The translations under genes and the position numbers were made by a program. From the NCBI GenBank assembly GCA_004297445.1, contig SCUK01000077.1:1-64000 (forward strand): a stretch of 64,000 nucleotides of DNA, given 5' to 3'. This DNA is from Anaerolineae bacterium (GTDB lineage Bacteria; Chloroflexota; Anaerolineae; Anaerolineales; UBA11579). Below the pieces are notes generated by a model. The model did not search any database. It saw only the letters and a list, made by a program, of their open reading frames with translations, and was not told where the DNA came from. Below, piece after piece: positions 50,016 through 59,657 of this stretch (its first letter is position 1; each line of letters opens with the position of its first letter).

Positions 50016-50609
50016 TCAAGAACCGGTATTGGAGAGGAACTCTTCCAGGTCCTTGCCGAGCTTGTGGAGAGGCAAGGCACGACCGGCAACCAGGTAGTAA
50101 ATTTCGTCAGCGACGCTGGCAATGCGCTGATTGGCCCAGCCGAGACCATCGCGGTAGGCGCGACCAAGGGGGTACGCCGGCACCACGCCGCTGCCTACTT
50201 CGTTGGTGACGAGCAGCCAGGTGGCGGCGCTGGCGGAAATGGCTTCCAGCAGCGAACGAATCTCGGACTGTACCGCGGTCAGTATAGGTTCTTGCGGCGG
50301 GTTTTCACTGCTGCAGGCGGTGGCGAGGAGGGTGTTGCTGACAAGCAGCGTGATGCAGTCGAGCAGGACGACAGGCGAGGCAGGCGGTTGGTTGAGGAGG
50401 GTGGGGCCAAGGTTCAATGGAATTTCCAGGGTGGGCCAGGCAGCCGGACGCGCACTGCGATGAACGCGGATGCGGTCGGCCATTTCGTCGTCCAGCGCCT
50501 GGGCCGTTGCGATGTAGGTGACATCCCGGGAAAGTTTTGCGGCGAGCGCTTCGGCAAAAGTGGATTTGCCGCTACGTGCGCCGCCGATGAACAAAATTAG
50601 CTTACCCAC
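50016..50609 (-). CDS. cobU: Adenosylcobinamide kinase / adenosylcobinamide-phosphate guanylyltransferase
   Basis: LILFIGGARSGKSTFAEALA, TYIATAQALDDEMADRI, LVTNEVGSGVVP. Confidence 0.92.
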   Translation of the reverse strand: MGKLILFIGGARSGKSTFAEALAAKLSRDVTYIATAQALDDEMADRIRVHRSARPAAWPTLEIPLNLGPTLLNQPPASPVVLLDCITLLVSNTLLATACSSENPPQEPILTAVQSEIRSLLEAISASAATWLLVTNEVGSGVVPAYPLGRAYRDGLGWANQRIASVADEIYYLVAGRALPLHKLGKDLEEFLSNTGS

Positions 50610-50614
50610 TATCT

Positions 50615-51385
50615 TTATCCAAGACTAAGTACCAGCAGAGCGATGATTTCGAGGATTTCGCAAATGGCCCCGTAAATATCGCCGGTGAGACCGGGGAGGC
50701 GGCGCAGAGTGAAGGCGGCCAGCGCCCAGGCTGACAAGCCGGCAATGACCAGAGCCAGCAAACCGGGCGGCCCGGCGAGAGTGAAACCCAGACCCGCGGC
50801 AATCGCTGATGCAACGGCGGCATGCAACGGGCGTGCGTGGGCTTTGACCATGCTGCCCAGCCCCTCTGGGCGGGCAGGCGGAAAGGCGACGATGACGACC
50901 GCCATGCCCCAGCGACCAGCCAGGGCGGCAACGGGAAGGGCCACCCAGCCGAGACCGGACTGGGCCAGCAGGGCGAACTTCATGAGGAGTGCCAAGCCGC
51001 CAGCCAGCGCGCCAAATGCACCAACACGTTCGTCCTTCATGATGAGCAGGCGCTGTTCCAGGTCATTACCGCCGAGCACGCCATCGGCGGAGTCCATCAA
51101 GCCATCCAAATGCAGGCCGCCGGTGAAGAGCACCCATGCCGTCAGAGTCAGGCCGGCCACGACCAGGAGGTCGAAGACGCGGCCAAGACCGAGCCACACC
51201 CCGGCCAGTACCAGCCCCAATAACGCGCCAATCAGGGGATAGAAAGCCACAGCGCGGCCAAGCTCCGGCAGGGTGAATGGCCGGCGGATGATGGCCGGGA
51301 CGGTGGTCAGGAATTGCAGGGAAGCGAAGAACGACCCACCCCATGAGCCGGGGCGGGTCAGTTCTTCCGGTAATTGGTCAGGCAA
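50615..51385 (-). CDS. cobS: Adenosylcobinamide-GDP ribazoletransferase
   Basis: LQFLTTVP, FYPLIGALLGL, GGLHLDGLMDSADGVLGG. Confidence 0.92.
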   Translation of the reverse strand: MPDQLPEELTRPGSWGGSFFASLQFLTTVPAIIRRPFTLPELGRAVAFYPLIGALLGLVLAGVWLGLGRVFDLLVVAGLTLTAWVLFTGGLHLDGLMDSADGVLGGNDLEQRLLIMKDERVGAFGALAGGLALLMKFALLAQSGLGWVALPVAALAGRWGMAVVIVAFPPARPEGLGSMVKAHARPLHAAVASAIAAGLGFTLAGPPGLLALVIAGLSAWALAAFTLRRLPGLTGDIYGAICEILEIIALLVLSLG

Positions 51386-52463
51386 CTTTTTCGTTTTCCT
51401 CTTTGTCCGTCACGCCAGCTTCCGCAAAGGTAGCCATCTCGGCGAGAAGTTTGCAGGCGGCCTCGACCAGCGGGAGGGCCAACACAGCGCCGGTGCCTTC
51501 GCCGAGGCGCAGGTCCAAATCGACCAGCGGCTCGAGGCCGAGCCACTCGAGCATCAAGCGGTGACCGCGTTCCTGCGAGCGATGACCGGCGATGAGGTAG
51601 GCACGAGCATTGGGTGCAAGGGTGACGGCGATGAGGGCAGCGGCCGTGGAGATGAAGCCGTCGATGACGACCGCCTTGCGGTGGGCGGCGGCGGCAAGGA
51701 TTGCCCCAGCGAGACCGGCGATTTCAAAGCCACCGACTGTGGTCAGGACTTCAAGGCCGTCTTTGGGGTCGGGCTTGTTGGTTTTGAGAGCAAGATTGAC
51801 CGCGGCCAACTTGCGGGTAAGGCCTTCCTCATCCACGCCGGTGCCACGCCCGACGATTTCCTCGGCGGGGCGCTGGAGGATGGCAGCGGCGATCGCGGCT
51901 GAAGGCGTGGTATTGCCGATGCCCATTTCGCCAGTCGCCAGTATGTCCAGACCTTCTGAGAGTTGAGCGGTTACGACGTCTGCACCTGCCAGCAGGGCCT
52001 GAATTGCCTGTTCGGGGCTCATCGCTGGGCCGCGGGCGATGTTCCGCGTGCCCTTGGCGACTTTCTTGTCAATCAGTTGGGGGTGCGTGGGAAGGTTGGC
52101 GGCCACGCCCATATCCACCAGGGCGATGCGCGCACCGTGGGCACGGGCGAGTACATTGATTGCTGCACCGCCGCCCAGCATGTTCAGCACCATCTGCGGG
52201 GTAACTTCCTGCGGGTAGGCGCTAACGCCTTCGGCGACCACACCATGGTCGCCGGCCATGACGGCCACGACCTTGTGCAGAATTCGAGGGATTGGCTGTC
52301 CAGTGATGCCAGCCATTTGAATTGAGAGTTTTTCGAGGCGACCGAGGCTGCCCGGCGGCTTGGTAAGGGTGTTCTGGCGGAACGCGGCGGACTGCATGGC
52401 GGCTTGGTCCAGCGGGAGGATGCGAGCGATCAGGTCTTGAAGGCGTTCGGTTTCGGTGGTCAT
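51378..52463 (-). CDS. cobT: Nicotinate-nucleotide-dimethylbenzimidazole phosphoribosyltransferase
   Basis: KPPGSLGRLEKLSIQMAGI, VMAGDHGVVAEGVSAYPQEVTPQMV, GEMGIGNTTPSAAI, DLRLGEGTGAVLALPLVEAA. Confidence 0.95.
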   Translation of the reverse strand: MTTETERLQDLIARILPLDQAAMQSAAFRQNTLTKPPGSLGRLEKLSIQMAGITGQPIPRILHKVVAVMAGDHGVVAEGVSAYPQEVTPQMVLNMLGGGAAINVLARAHGARIALVDMGVAANLPTHPQLIDKKVAKGTRNIARGPAMSPEQAIQALLAGADVVTAQLSEGLDILATGEMGIGNTTPSAAIAAAILQRPAEEIVGRGTGVDEEGLTRKLAAVNLALKTNKPDPKDGLEVLTTVGGFEIAGLAGAILAAAAHRKAVVIDGFISTAAALIAVTLAPNARAYLIAGHRSQERGHRLMLEWLGLEPLVDLDLRLGEGTGAVLALPLVEAACKLLAEMATFAEAGVTDKEENEKVA

Positions 52464-52475
52464 GGCTGTGTCCTT

Positions 52476-53246
52476 TCAGAGGTTCAGGAGCACCAGCGGA
52501 CGGCCAGTTTCCGGGTGCGGGGTTACTTTTACGGCGGCGTGATAGGCGCCCTGGATAATCTCCTCCGTCAGTACCTCCTCCGGGATACCGACATGAGTCA
52601 GTTCGCCGCCAACGAGCAGGGCGACGCGGTCTGCGAAAAGGGAAACAAGATTGAGGTCGTGCAGGGCGACCAGGACCGCCAGCTGACCCGTGGAAGTCAG
52701 TTCGCGAATTAGGCGGAGCAGGCTGGCCTGGTGTTGAAGGTCCAGGTGGTTGGTGGGTTCGTCCAGCAACATGATGCGGGTGTCCTGGGCGAGGGCGCGG
52801 GCGACGAGGACGCGCTGCTGCTCGCCGCCGGAAAGTTCAGCTACGCGGCGTTCGGAGAAGTCCGTGAGGCCGGTCATGCGGAGGGCATTGGCAACGCTGG
52901 TTTCATCGCGCTTGCCGGGTTTGCCGAGCCAGCCGAGGTAGGCGGTGCGGCCGAGCATCACGGTCTGGGCGACGGTGAAAGCGCCGCCTTCCTGTTTGGC
53001 CTGGGGTACGACGGCGAGCCGGCGGGCGCGCAGATGATCTGGCAGTTGGGTGATGTCCTCGCCTTCGCACCGGACACGGCCCTGGCGAGGCTTGAGGACC
53101 CCGCTGGCAGCTTTGATGAGGGTGGACTTGCCGGCGCCATTGGGGCCGATGAGTGCGACAATCTCACCGGCGTTGACTTCCAGCGAGACGCGGCGCAGCA
53201 CTTCGCGCGCGCCGTAATCGACGCTCAAATCTTCGACGTGCAGCAT
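52476..53246 (-). CDS. Cobalamin-type ABC transporter ATP-binding protein (BtuD-like)
   Basis: LIGPNGAGKSTLIKAASGVL, LSGGEQQRVLVARALAQD, MLLDEPTNHLD. Confidence 0.9.
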   Translation of the reverse strand: MLHVEDLSVDYGAREVLRRVSLEVNAGEIVALIGPNGAGKSTLIKAASGVLKPRQGRVRCEGEDITQLPDHLRARRLAVVPQAKQEGGAFTVAQTVMLGRTAYLGWLGKPGKRDETSVANALRMTGLTDFSERRVAELSGGEQQRVLVARALAQDTRIMLLDEPTNHLDLQHQASLLRLIRELTSTGQLAVLVALHDLNLVSLFADRVALLVGGELTHVGIPEEVLTEEIIQGAYHAAVKVTPHPETGRPLVLLNL

Positions 53247-53251
53247 GACGG

Positions 53252-54280
53252 TCACCAGAGTACCTCGCGCTTGGCGCGGCGCAGAATCCAGAGGAAAAAT
53301 GGCGCGCCAATCATGGCGGTGACGATGCCGACCGGGAGGCTTTGCGGCGCAATAATCAAACGCGCGCCGATGTCTGCAAGGAGGAGGGCAGCCGCCCCGC
53401 CGAGGATGGACATGGGAATCAGGTGGCGATAGTCCGGACCCCACAGGATGCGGAAGAGATGCGGGACGATGAGGCCAATGAAGCCGATGACACCGGAGAA
53501 TGCGACAGCGACAGCGGTGGTGAGCGAGGCGACAACCACGATAAAGACTTTGGCCCGGTCGACGTTGAGGCCCATCTGACGGGCCTGCTCCTCGCCGAAT
53601 TGCAGGACGTTGAGCGGATGACCGGATAGCGCGAGCAGGCCCAGCCCAATGGCAAAATAGGGCAAGGTGGCGAAGACCGGCTCCCAGCCGTTGACGGGTG
53701 ACCCGCCGAGCAAGAACGACAAGGCGCGGGTAACCATCTCACTGGAGCGCAACATGAGGAATGAGGTGGCGGCGGAGGCGAACGCGCCGACGGCAACCCC
53801 CGCGAGGATGAGGGTGGTAAGGGGGACGTAGCCGTTGACGCGGGCCAGGTTGTAGACCAGCACGACGGTGACGAGCGCGCCAAGGAAGGCGGCGGCGGGG
53901 ATGAAGTACATCCCCAACGGGTTGCTCGACCACTCGAATGAGAGAGCGACAACAGCACCCAGACCGGCTCCGGAGGCGACACCAATGAGATACGGGTCGG
54001 CGAGGGGGTTGCGGAAGAGGCCCTGATAGGCGGCACCGCTGCCGGCAAGGGCGGCGCCGGTGAGGGCGATGAGGACGGTGTGGGGCAGGCGGACCTGCAT
54101 CAGGATGGTGGTGAAGGCTGCGGGCCAATCCGGAATGATGGATGACCCCGGCCATTGTGCGGCGAGGATGCGCAGGATGGTGGCGGCCGGAATGGTTACC
54201 GCTCCCATCCCAACGCTCAGCGTTGAGGTGACGAGCAGCAGGCTAAAGACAATCAGGTACACCGACCCGGTACGTTTCAT
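53252..54280 (-). CDS. FecCD/BtuC-type ABC permease
   Basis: RLPHTVLIALTGAALAGSGAAYQGLFRNPLADPYLIGVASGAGLGA; IGLIVPHLFRILWGPDYRHLIP. Confidence 0.92.
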   Translation of the reverse strand: MKRTGSVYLIVFSLLLVTSTLSVGMGAVTIPAATILRILAAQWPGSSIIPDWPAAFTTILMQVRLPHTVLIALTGAALAGSGAAYQGLFRNPLADPYLIGVASGAGLGAVVALSFEWSSNPLGMYFIPAAAFLGALVTVVLVYNLARVNGYVPLTTLILAGVAVGAFASAATSFLMLRSSEMVTRALSFLLGGSPVNGWEPVFATLPYFAIGLGLLALSGHPLNVLQFGEEQARQMGLNVDRAKVFIVVVASLTTAVAVAFSGVIGFIGLIVPHLFRILWGPDYRHLIPMSILGGAAALLLADIGARLIIAPQSLPVGIVTAMIGAPFFLWILRRAKREVLW

Positions 54281-54359
54281 GCGACTTCTTCCACGTATAC
54301 TCGAATTCCAACGGCCCATCCTGAGGGACGCCCCTCAGGATGGGCCGAGATACATTTGG

Positions 54360-55316
54360 CTAGTCAAACAACTCGGGATGGATGATGCGGGCAACCGCTT
54401 CCAGACCATCCACGAGGCGGGGGCCGGGAACGCTCATCCAATTTGAGTTGATGGGGTAGATATCGCCATTTAAGACGGCGGCGGTCTGATCCCAGCCACC
54501 GCGGGCGGTTACCTGCTCGGCGGTTACGCCAAAGTCTGCATCCCCGAGGATTATGAAGTCCGGGTTGACAGCGATAAGCGCTTCCAGACTGAGCTGGGAG
54601 AAGGCGCCCTCGAGAGCCGCTGCGGCGTTGACACCGCCGGCGAATGTGATGATGTGGTCAACGAAGGTGCCAGACCCGGCTGTCCAGGGGTTGCTGGGGT
54701 CGGTGGCGTCCAGTTCGTAAAAGACGATGGGGGTCGTTTCAGCTGCGGAAACGGTTTCGAGGACACTGTTCACACGACTTTCCAGGTCGGCGACAAGGGC
54801 TTCGGCTTCCGTGGCGCGGCCGGTGAGGGTCGCAATCTCCTGGATATTTGCATACAAGTCTTCGAAGGTGATGGGGTTGGCCTGCCAGTAGACGGCGAGG
54901 CCGAGGTCTTCGAGGGCCTGCACCTGTTCAGCGGAGAGAATTTCGGCGGCCAGCACGAGGTCGGGTTGCATGCCGAGGATGGCTTCGGCAGGGAAGTCGC
55001 CCCAGAGTGTGCCGAAGGACGGCACGCTGGCGACAGTTTCGGGGTAGACGGAAAAATCGTCGCGGCCTACCAGCAGGTCGCCGGCGCCGATGGCGTAAAG
55101 GATTTCGGTGAGGGAGGCGGCAGTGCTGACGATGCGTTGCGGAGGGGCGGCAAGGGTGACGGTACGACCCATGTCATCGACAAGGGTGATGGTCGTGTCA
55201 ATCGGTTCGGCGGTTGGGACCGGGGTGTTTGCAGGGGCAGGCTGCGGGGAACACGCGGCCAGCAGTAAGGCCGCAATTGGAATTGTTACGAAGATACGGG
55301 CGATTTTCATGTTCAT
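54360..55316 (-). CDS. Periplasmic-binding lipoprotein (BtuF-like)
   Basis: Lipobox LLLAACSPQ; PQRIVSTAASLTEILYAIGAGDLLVGRDDFSVYP. Confidence 0.9.
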   Translation of the reverse strand: MNMKIARIFVTIPIAALLLAACSPQPAPANTPVPTAEPIDTTITLVDDMGRTVTLAAPPQRIVSTAASLTEILYAIGAGDLLVGRDDFSVYPETVASVPSFGTLWGDFPAEAILGMQPDLVLAAEILSAEQVQALEDLGLAVYWQANPITFEDLYANIQEIATLTGRATEAEALVADLESRVNSVLETVSAAETTPIVFYELDATDPSNPWTAGSGTFVDHIITFAGGVNAAAALEGAFSQLSLEALIAVNPDFIILGDADFGVTAEQVTARGGWDQTAAVLNGDIYPINSNWMSVPGPRLVDGLEAVARIIHPELFD

Positions 55317-55340
55317 GCTCCTTCTGGTAAAGAATCAAAA

Positions 55341-55362
55341 CCCCCTGCACGTGGGCAGGGGG
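55341..55362 (-). terminator. Terminator hairpin in the riboswitch expression platform
   Basis: Minus strand CCCCCTGCCCACGTGCAGGGGGTTTTGATT, 25 nt before the btuF-like start. Confidence 0.75.
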
Positions 55363-55426
55363 AGGGTTTGGGAACGTTAAGAAAATGGACGCGTTCACAC
55401 CTCCTTTCCACGAGGGCTAGTGAACT

Positions 55427-55544
55427 GGCTGAGGGGGTCGTCCTGGCTTGCCGCCTTGCGGCGACTTACAGTTGCGGGTCAGCGCCGGTCTTGCACCGGC
55501 TTCGCTATTATGCCTGCCCATCCGGGGCGCAGGCAACCTCAACC
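55427..55544 (-). ncRNA. Cobalamin (AdoCbl/B12) riboswitch
   Basis: Minus strand GAAGCCGGTGCAAGACCGGCGCTGACCCGCAACTGTAA...AAGCCAGGACGACC; closing stem GGTTGAGG/CCTCAGCC. Confidence 0.92.
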
Positions 55545-55675
55545 AATTGAGTTATGAGGTTAGTAAGGTTCAGACGTTACGATGCTATGTTAACCGATTT
55601 TCCACTCAACGGCGTCCAATTTTGGATGATTCCGTGTAAGGAAATTGCTGATAGGGTGCTGGCCGAAAGAATCTA

Positions 55676-55731
55676 TAGATTGCTTCCCTTCGACTACGCT
55701 CAGGGCAGGCGCTCCGCTCGCAATGACAAAT
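55676..55731. repeat. Dispersed repeat, copy 3
   Basis: AAAGAATCTATAGATTGCTTCCCTTCGACTACGCTCAGGGCAGGCGCTCCGCTCGCAATGACAAATC. Confidence 0.55.
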
Positions 55732-55745
55732 CATCTGGAGAAACG

Positions 55746-57587
55746 TTAGTCGTCGAGGTGATAGGCAACATCAATAATCACACGTCGCTTACCGTGAGCC
55801 GGTCGCCGGTACAGCAGGGCCGCCTTGAGCAGCCAGGCCGTCTGGTTATGCATCAGACCCTGCCACCATCTCGTCGGGACGAACTCCGGTAATACCAGAA
55901 CAGCCTGTTGGCCATCGTCGTGATCCTCGTCGTGTTTCCTGATGTAGCTTACGAGAGGAGCGACAATCGAGCGATACGGGGACGGCAGAATTTCCAGTGT
56001 TAGGTCCGGAAACCATTCGCTCATTTTCTTACTTATCTCTTCACTTGAACCCGGAGTCATTTCAACATATACAACAGTGACCTTGGTAGACAGGGAAAGC
56101 GCAAATCTGACCGCGTCCAGACTACCGCGGTGAATCCCGGAAATCGGAACGACCAGGCGCTGCTCCGGCAGTGCATGCAGGGACGGCGGGAGCCCGCGAA
56201 GGGTGAGCTGGGCGGCAACCTCCTTATAATGGTTTTGGATTCTCGTGAAGAGGACCACAATGCTAGGAATCAAGAAGATAGTTATCCAGGCGCCCTGACT
56301 GAATTTGCTGACACCAACTACAACCAAGGTGATTGCCGTAGCCAGAGCGCCAATTCCATTAAAAGCTGCTTTGAGACGCCAATTCCGCTCGTCAGCCCGG
56401 ACGCGCCACCAGTGGATGACCATCCCGGCTTGCGAGAGGGTAAATGCCAGAAAGACGCCGATTGCGAACAACGGAACCAGCGTGTGTGTGTCTCCCTGAA
56501 ATAGCACGATCAAGGCTCCTGCGCCAACCGAAAGCAGGAGGATCCCGTTGCCGAAGACAAGCCGGTCGCCTACATTGGTCAATTGACGTGGGAGGTAACT
56601 ATCCTTTGCAAGAATGGCAGCCACCCGAGGAAATCCGGTGAAACTTGTATTTGCGGCTACAGCCAGAATGAGCGTGGTCGAAATCTGAATTAGATAGTAC
56701 AGCGGACCAGTTCCGAGAAGGTGCCGAGCCAGGCCCGAAAGGATGGTCTCGTGCCCGGTTGTGGTGATCGCGAAGTACTGCGTCAAACCAATACTACCGA
56801 CGAAAAGAATCCCCATCAGCAACGCCATGGCTATCAACGTAGTTTGAGCATTCTTTTCCTGTGGGGTCTTGAATGAAGGAACACTATTGCTAATCGCCTC
56901 GATTCCGGTCAAGGCTGTGCAGCCGGAGGAAAATGCATGGAGGATAAGCAGAATGGTCAAAGGTTCTACTGGAGATGGGGCGGCGATGAAATCGCCAGGA
57001 CCGTCAATCAGGGCGCGGACCAGCCCATAGCCGAGCATCCCAAGATAGGTGAACAAGAACAGATAGACGGGGACTGCCATCACGACTCCGGTTTCCCGAA
57101 GGCCGCGCAGATTAAGAATGGTGATAATGCCGAGGATTGCCAAGCTGATGGTGACGCGATACGGTAAGAGTGATGGAAATGCAGAGATAATTGCGTCTAC
57201 TCCGGCAGTGAGACTAACCGCGGCGGTCAGTATGTAGTCAATGAGAAGAGCGGCGCCCGCCACCAGCCCGGGCTTTATCCCCAAGTTTTCCCGGGCAACC
57301 ATGTATGAACCACCACCAGATGGGTAACCCTGAATCGTCTGGTAATACGAAATCGATACAATAACTAACAGCAGGGCAATCGCCAGCCCGATTGGCCAGG
57401 CCAATACGAGGCCCGCGCTTCCAGCTACTACCAGCCCGAGGTAGATTTCCTGATTGGCGTAGGCAATCGACGACAACGCGTCTGGAGAGAAGGCAGCAAG
57501 AGCGCGTATCTTATCTAATCGACTCTCGTGGGCATCCTGAGTGCGCAAGGGAGAGCCGAGGAGGAAGAATCTCAATTTATTTAGCAT
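55746..57587 (-). CDS. APC-family permease, KimA(YdaO)-like potassium transporter
   Basis: FFLLGSPLRTQDAHESRLDKIRALAAFSPDALSSIAYANQEI, GYPSGGGSYMVARENLGIKPGLVAGAALLIDYILTAAVSLTAGVDAI, AFSSGCTALTGIEAISN. Confidence 0.85.
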   Translation of the reverse strand: MLNKLRFFLLGSPLRTQDAHESRLDKIRALAAFSPDALSSIAYANQEIYLGLVVAGSAGLVLAWPIGLAIALLLVIVSISYYQTIQGYPSGGGSYMVARENLGIKPGLVAGAALLIDYILTAAVSLTAGVDAIISAFPSLLPYRVTISLAILGIITILNLRGLRETGVVMAVPVYLFLFTYLGMLGYGLVRALIDGPGDFIAAPSPVEPLTILLILHAFSSGCTALTGIEAISNSVPSFKTPQEKNAQTTLIAMALLMGILFVGSIGLTQYFAITTTGHETILSGLARHLLGTGPLYYLIQISTTLILAVAANTSFTGFPRVAAILAKDSYLPRQLTNVGDRLVFGNGILLLSVGAGALIVLFQGDTHTLVPLFAIGVFLAFTLSQAGMVIHWWRVRADERNWRLKAAFNGIGALATAITLVVVGVSKFSQGAWITIFLIPSIVVLFTRIQNHYKEVAAQLTLRGLPPSLHALPEQRLVVPISGIHRGSLDAVRFALSLSTKVTVVYVEMTPGSSEEISKKMSEWFPDLTLEILPSPYRSIVAPLVSYIRKHDEDHDDGQQAVLVLPEFVPTRWWQGLMHNQTAWLLKAALLYRRPAHGKRRVIIDVAYHLDD

Positions 57588-57653
57588 GGCGGCGCTTTAG
57601 CAGTTCCTTTCAATCCAATACTAAATTGGCAGGCTGGAAAAGATACTCGTTCA

Positions 57654-59555
57654 TTATTCTTCGGCCAACACTATCAACTTGTCGCCGTTTTTGAGTGTCA
57701 CGGCATCTGATTTTCGGGGATTGGTATGCACCCCGTAATTGGCGGATGGGTCGCGGGCTTCGTGCAGCAGACGATAGCCCAGAGCGGTTTCACCGCGCTG
57801 ACGGGCGGCTTCCACCAGGGTGTAGAAATTGACAGGCTGGCCGAGGGTGACGTAGTCAGCGGCGGGCTTAAGGTAGATTTCGACGCCTTCGGGATCGAAG
57901 AGGTCAGTAAAGACATCGTAGAGCGCGCCGTTCTCGGAGAGCTGGGCGAGCATGAGGCTGATGAGGTGGTCGCTGACGATGAAGTCATCGACGCGGGCAG
58001 ATTCGGCCAACTGCCGGTTGCGCATATCCAACATCTCGCTGACGATGGAGAAGGGAGTCTCGTCGCGTTCGGCCATGTCGCGCATATGGAGGAGGGTGAC
58101 GAGGGTGCGGGCGTCGGCGTCCTGGATGGGGAGGGAGGTATCCGCAAGGACGATGACGTGGTCGTAGTCGGCCACTCCCAATGTATCCAGCAGGGCGCGG
58201 TCGGTGGTGTCGCCGGGATGGAAGGTAAGTTGCTGGCGAGTGAGGCCCTGGCAGACGCGGTCAATATCGGGCTGCTGGTTGGGGGAGGCAACCACGCTGA
58301 GGCGTGACCCCTGGACCACATAGCCTTCGAGTTCATTGACGATGGTACCGGCGCTGGCGTTCCAGCCGATGAGCAGAGCGCTTTCCGGGCGGGCGGGACT
58401 TGGGGGCGAACCGGCACGCAGGCTGGCCGCCTGGATAGCGGATGCGCCGGGGCCGCCCAGCACGATGGTGTCATCATCAGCAGAGATAGCGATGAGCCGG
58501 TCACCGGCCTCGATACGAGTGTCCATTTTGGGGCTGAGGGTGGGCGTGTCATTTTTCACCAGGCCAATGACCGTGGAATCTGGATAGGCGTGGAGAGCAT
58601 CGCTGTAGGTCTTGCCGGCGAGGGCCGGCTCGTCTTTGAAATAAATCTCGTCGCCGCCAAAATCCAGCAGTTCACTATAGACGACGGACAGACCGGATTG
58701 GCGGGAGGTCTGGGCGGTGATGCGGGCAATCAGTTCGCCGACAAGAATGGCGTGGACATTGTCATGAACACCAATCATTTTGACGACTTCCAGATTGCGC
58801 TGGTCGGCCATCTGCGTGACGATGTTGTAGGGTTCGGGGCGGCGGTTCGGATTGTTGGTGATGGCGAGGATGGTCTTGATGACGACCGAATCGGCGTCGC
58901 CTTCTTCGGGGGGCAGGACGATGATGGCGCGGGAGGAGTGCGGACTGGCGAGGTCAATATCGGTGGGGTCGACGGGCGAACCGGAGCGGCAGATGATGCG
59001 CGTGTTGCCGGAGTCCGGGATGCGGGAACGTATTTCGTCTTCCATTTCTACCTTGTCGCGGTCGGCGAGGACGACAATCACGGGACGTTTCTGGTTCTGG
59101 TTGGCAATGATGAGTTCGGGGATGATGGTGAACACCTGGGTAGACCAGCCGAGAATGATGGTGTGATTGGATTCGAGGACGAGGGAGCGGCCTTTGCGCA
59201 GTTCTTCCAATTTGCCTTCCACCCCGGCCCCCAGCACGCCGATGAGTGTGGAGACGACAAAGACGCCGCCGAGGGTGACGAAAAGCATGACGAGCCGGAA
59301 ACCGGAACCGGTGTCGCCTCCCATGGTGCCGGAGTCCAGGGTGCGCATGAGGCTGGCCCAGGCGGCTTCGCCGAAACTGAGCGAGCCGGATTCGCCCTCC
59401 TGATTGAAGCCCGCCATGGAAACGACGGCGGCGGCCAGAAAGATGACGGCCAAGGAGAGGGCGGCAAGCATACCGATCATGGCGGGAGTGCCAGCGGACA
59501 TAAGGTTATCGAACTGATAACGGATGCGCTGTGCCAGGGTGGGTTTGCGACTCAT
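57654..59555 (-). CDS. CASTOR/POLLUX-like ion channel with RCK/TrkA-N-type domains
   Basis: LMRTLDSGTMGGDTGSGFRLVMLFVTLGGVFVVSTLIGVLGAGVEGKLEELRKGRSLVLESNHTIILGWS; RSGSPVDPTDIDLASPHSSRAIIVLPPE. Confidence 0.85.
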   Translation of the reverse strand: MSRKPTLAQRIRYQFDNLMSAGTPAMIGMLAALSLAVIFLAAAVVSMAGFNQEGESGSLSFGEAAWASLMRTLDSGTMGGDTGSGFRLVMLFVTLGGVFVVSTLIGVLGAGVEGKLEELRKGRSLVLESNHTIILGWSTQVFTIIPELIIANQNQKRPVIVVLADRDKVEMEDEIRSRIPDSGNTRIICRSGSPVDPTDIDLASPHSSRAIIVLPPEEGDADSVVIKTILAITNNPNRRPEPYNIVTQMADQRNLEVVKMIGVHDNVHAILVGELIARITAQTSRQSGLSVVYSELLDFGGDEIYFKDEPALAGKTYSDALHAYPDSTVIGLVKNDTPTLSPKMDTRIEAGDRLIAISADDDTIVLGGPGASAIQAASLRAGSPPSPARPESALLIGWNASAGTIVNELEGYVVQGSRLSVVASPNQQPDIDRVCQGLTRQQLTFHPGDTTDRALLDTLGVADYDHVIVLADTSLPIQDADARTLVTLLHMRDMAERDETPFSIVSEMLDMRNRQLAESARVDDFIVSDHLISLMLAQLSENGALYDVFTDLFDPEGVEIYLKPAADYVTLGQPVNFYTLVEAARQRGETALGYRLLHEARDPSANYGVHTNPRKSDAVTLKNGDKLIVLAEE

Positions 59556-59657
59556 GATTGCTCCTGTTTCTTTTGCTTAAGGGATGATGGAATGTGCGCC
59601 AGCAGACCGACGCGGGCGAATGATACCACTATGAAAACTCGCGGAAGCCGGGAAATT

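Noticed and set aside
55746-57653. Possible c-di-AMP (ydaO) riboswitch for the KimA-like gene
   Set aside because: Only 66 bp lie between the channel stop and the KimA-like start, too short for the class, and no conserved elements were seen.
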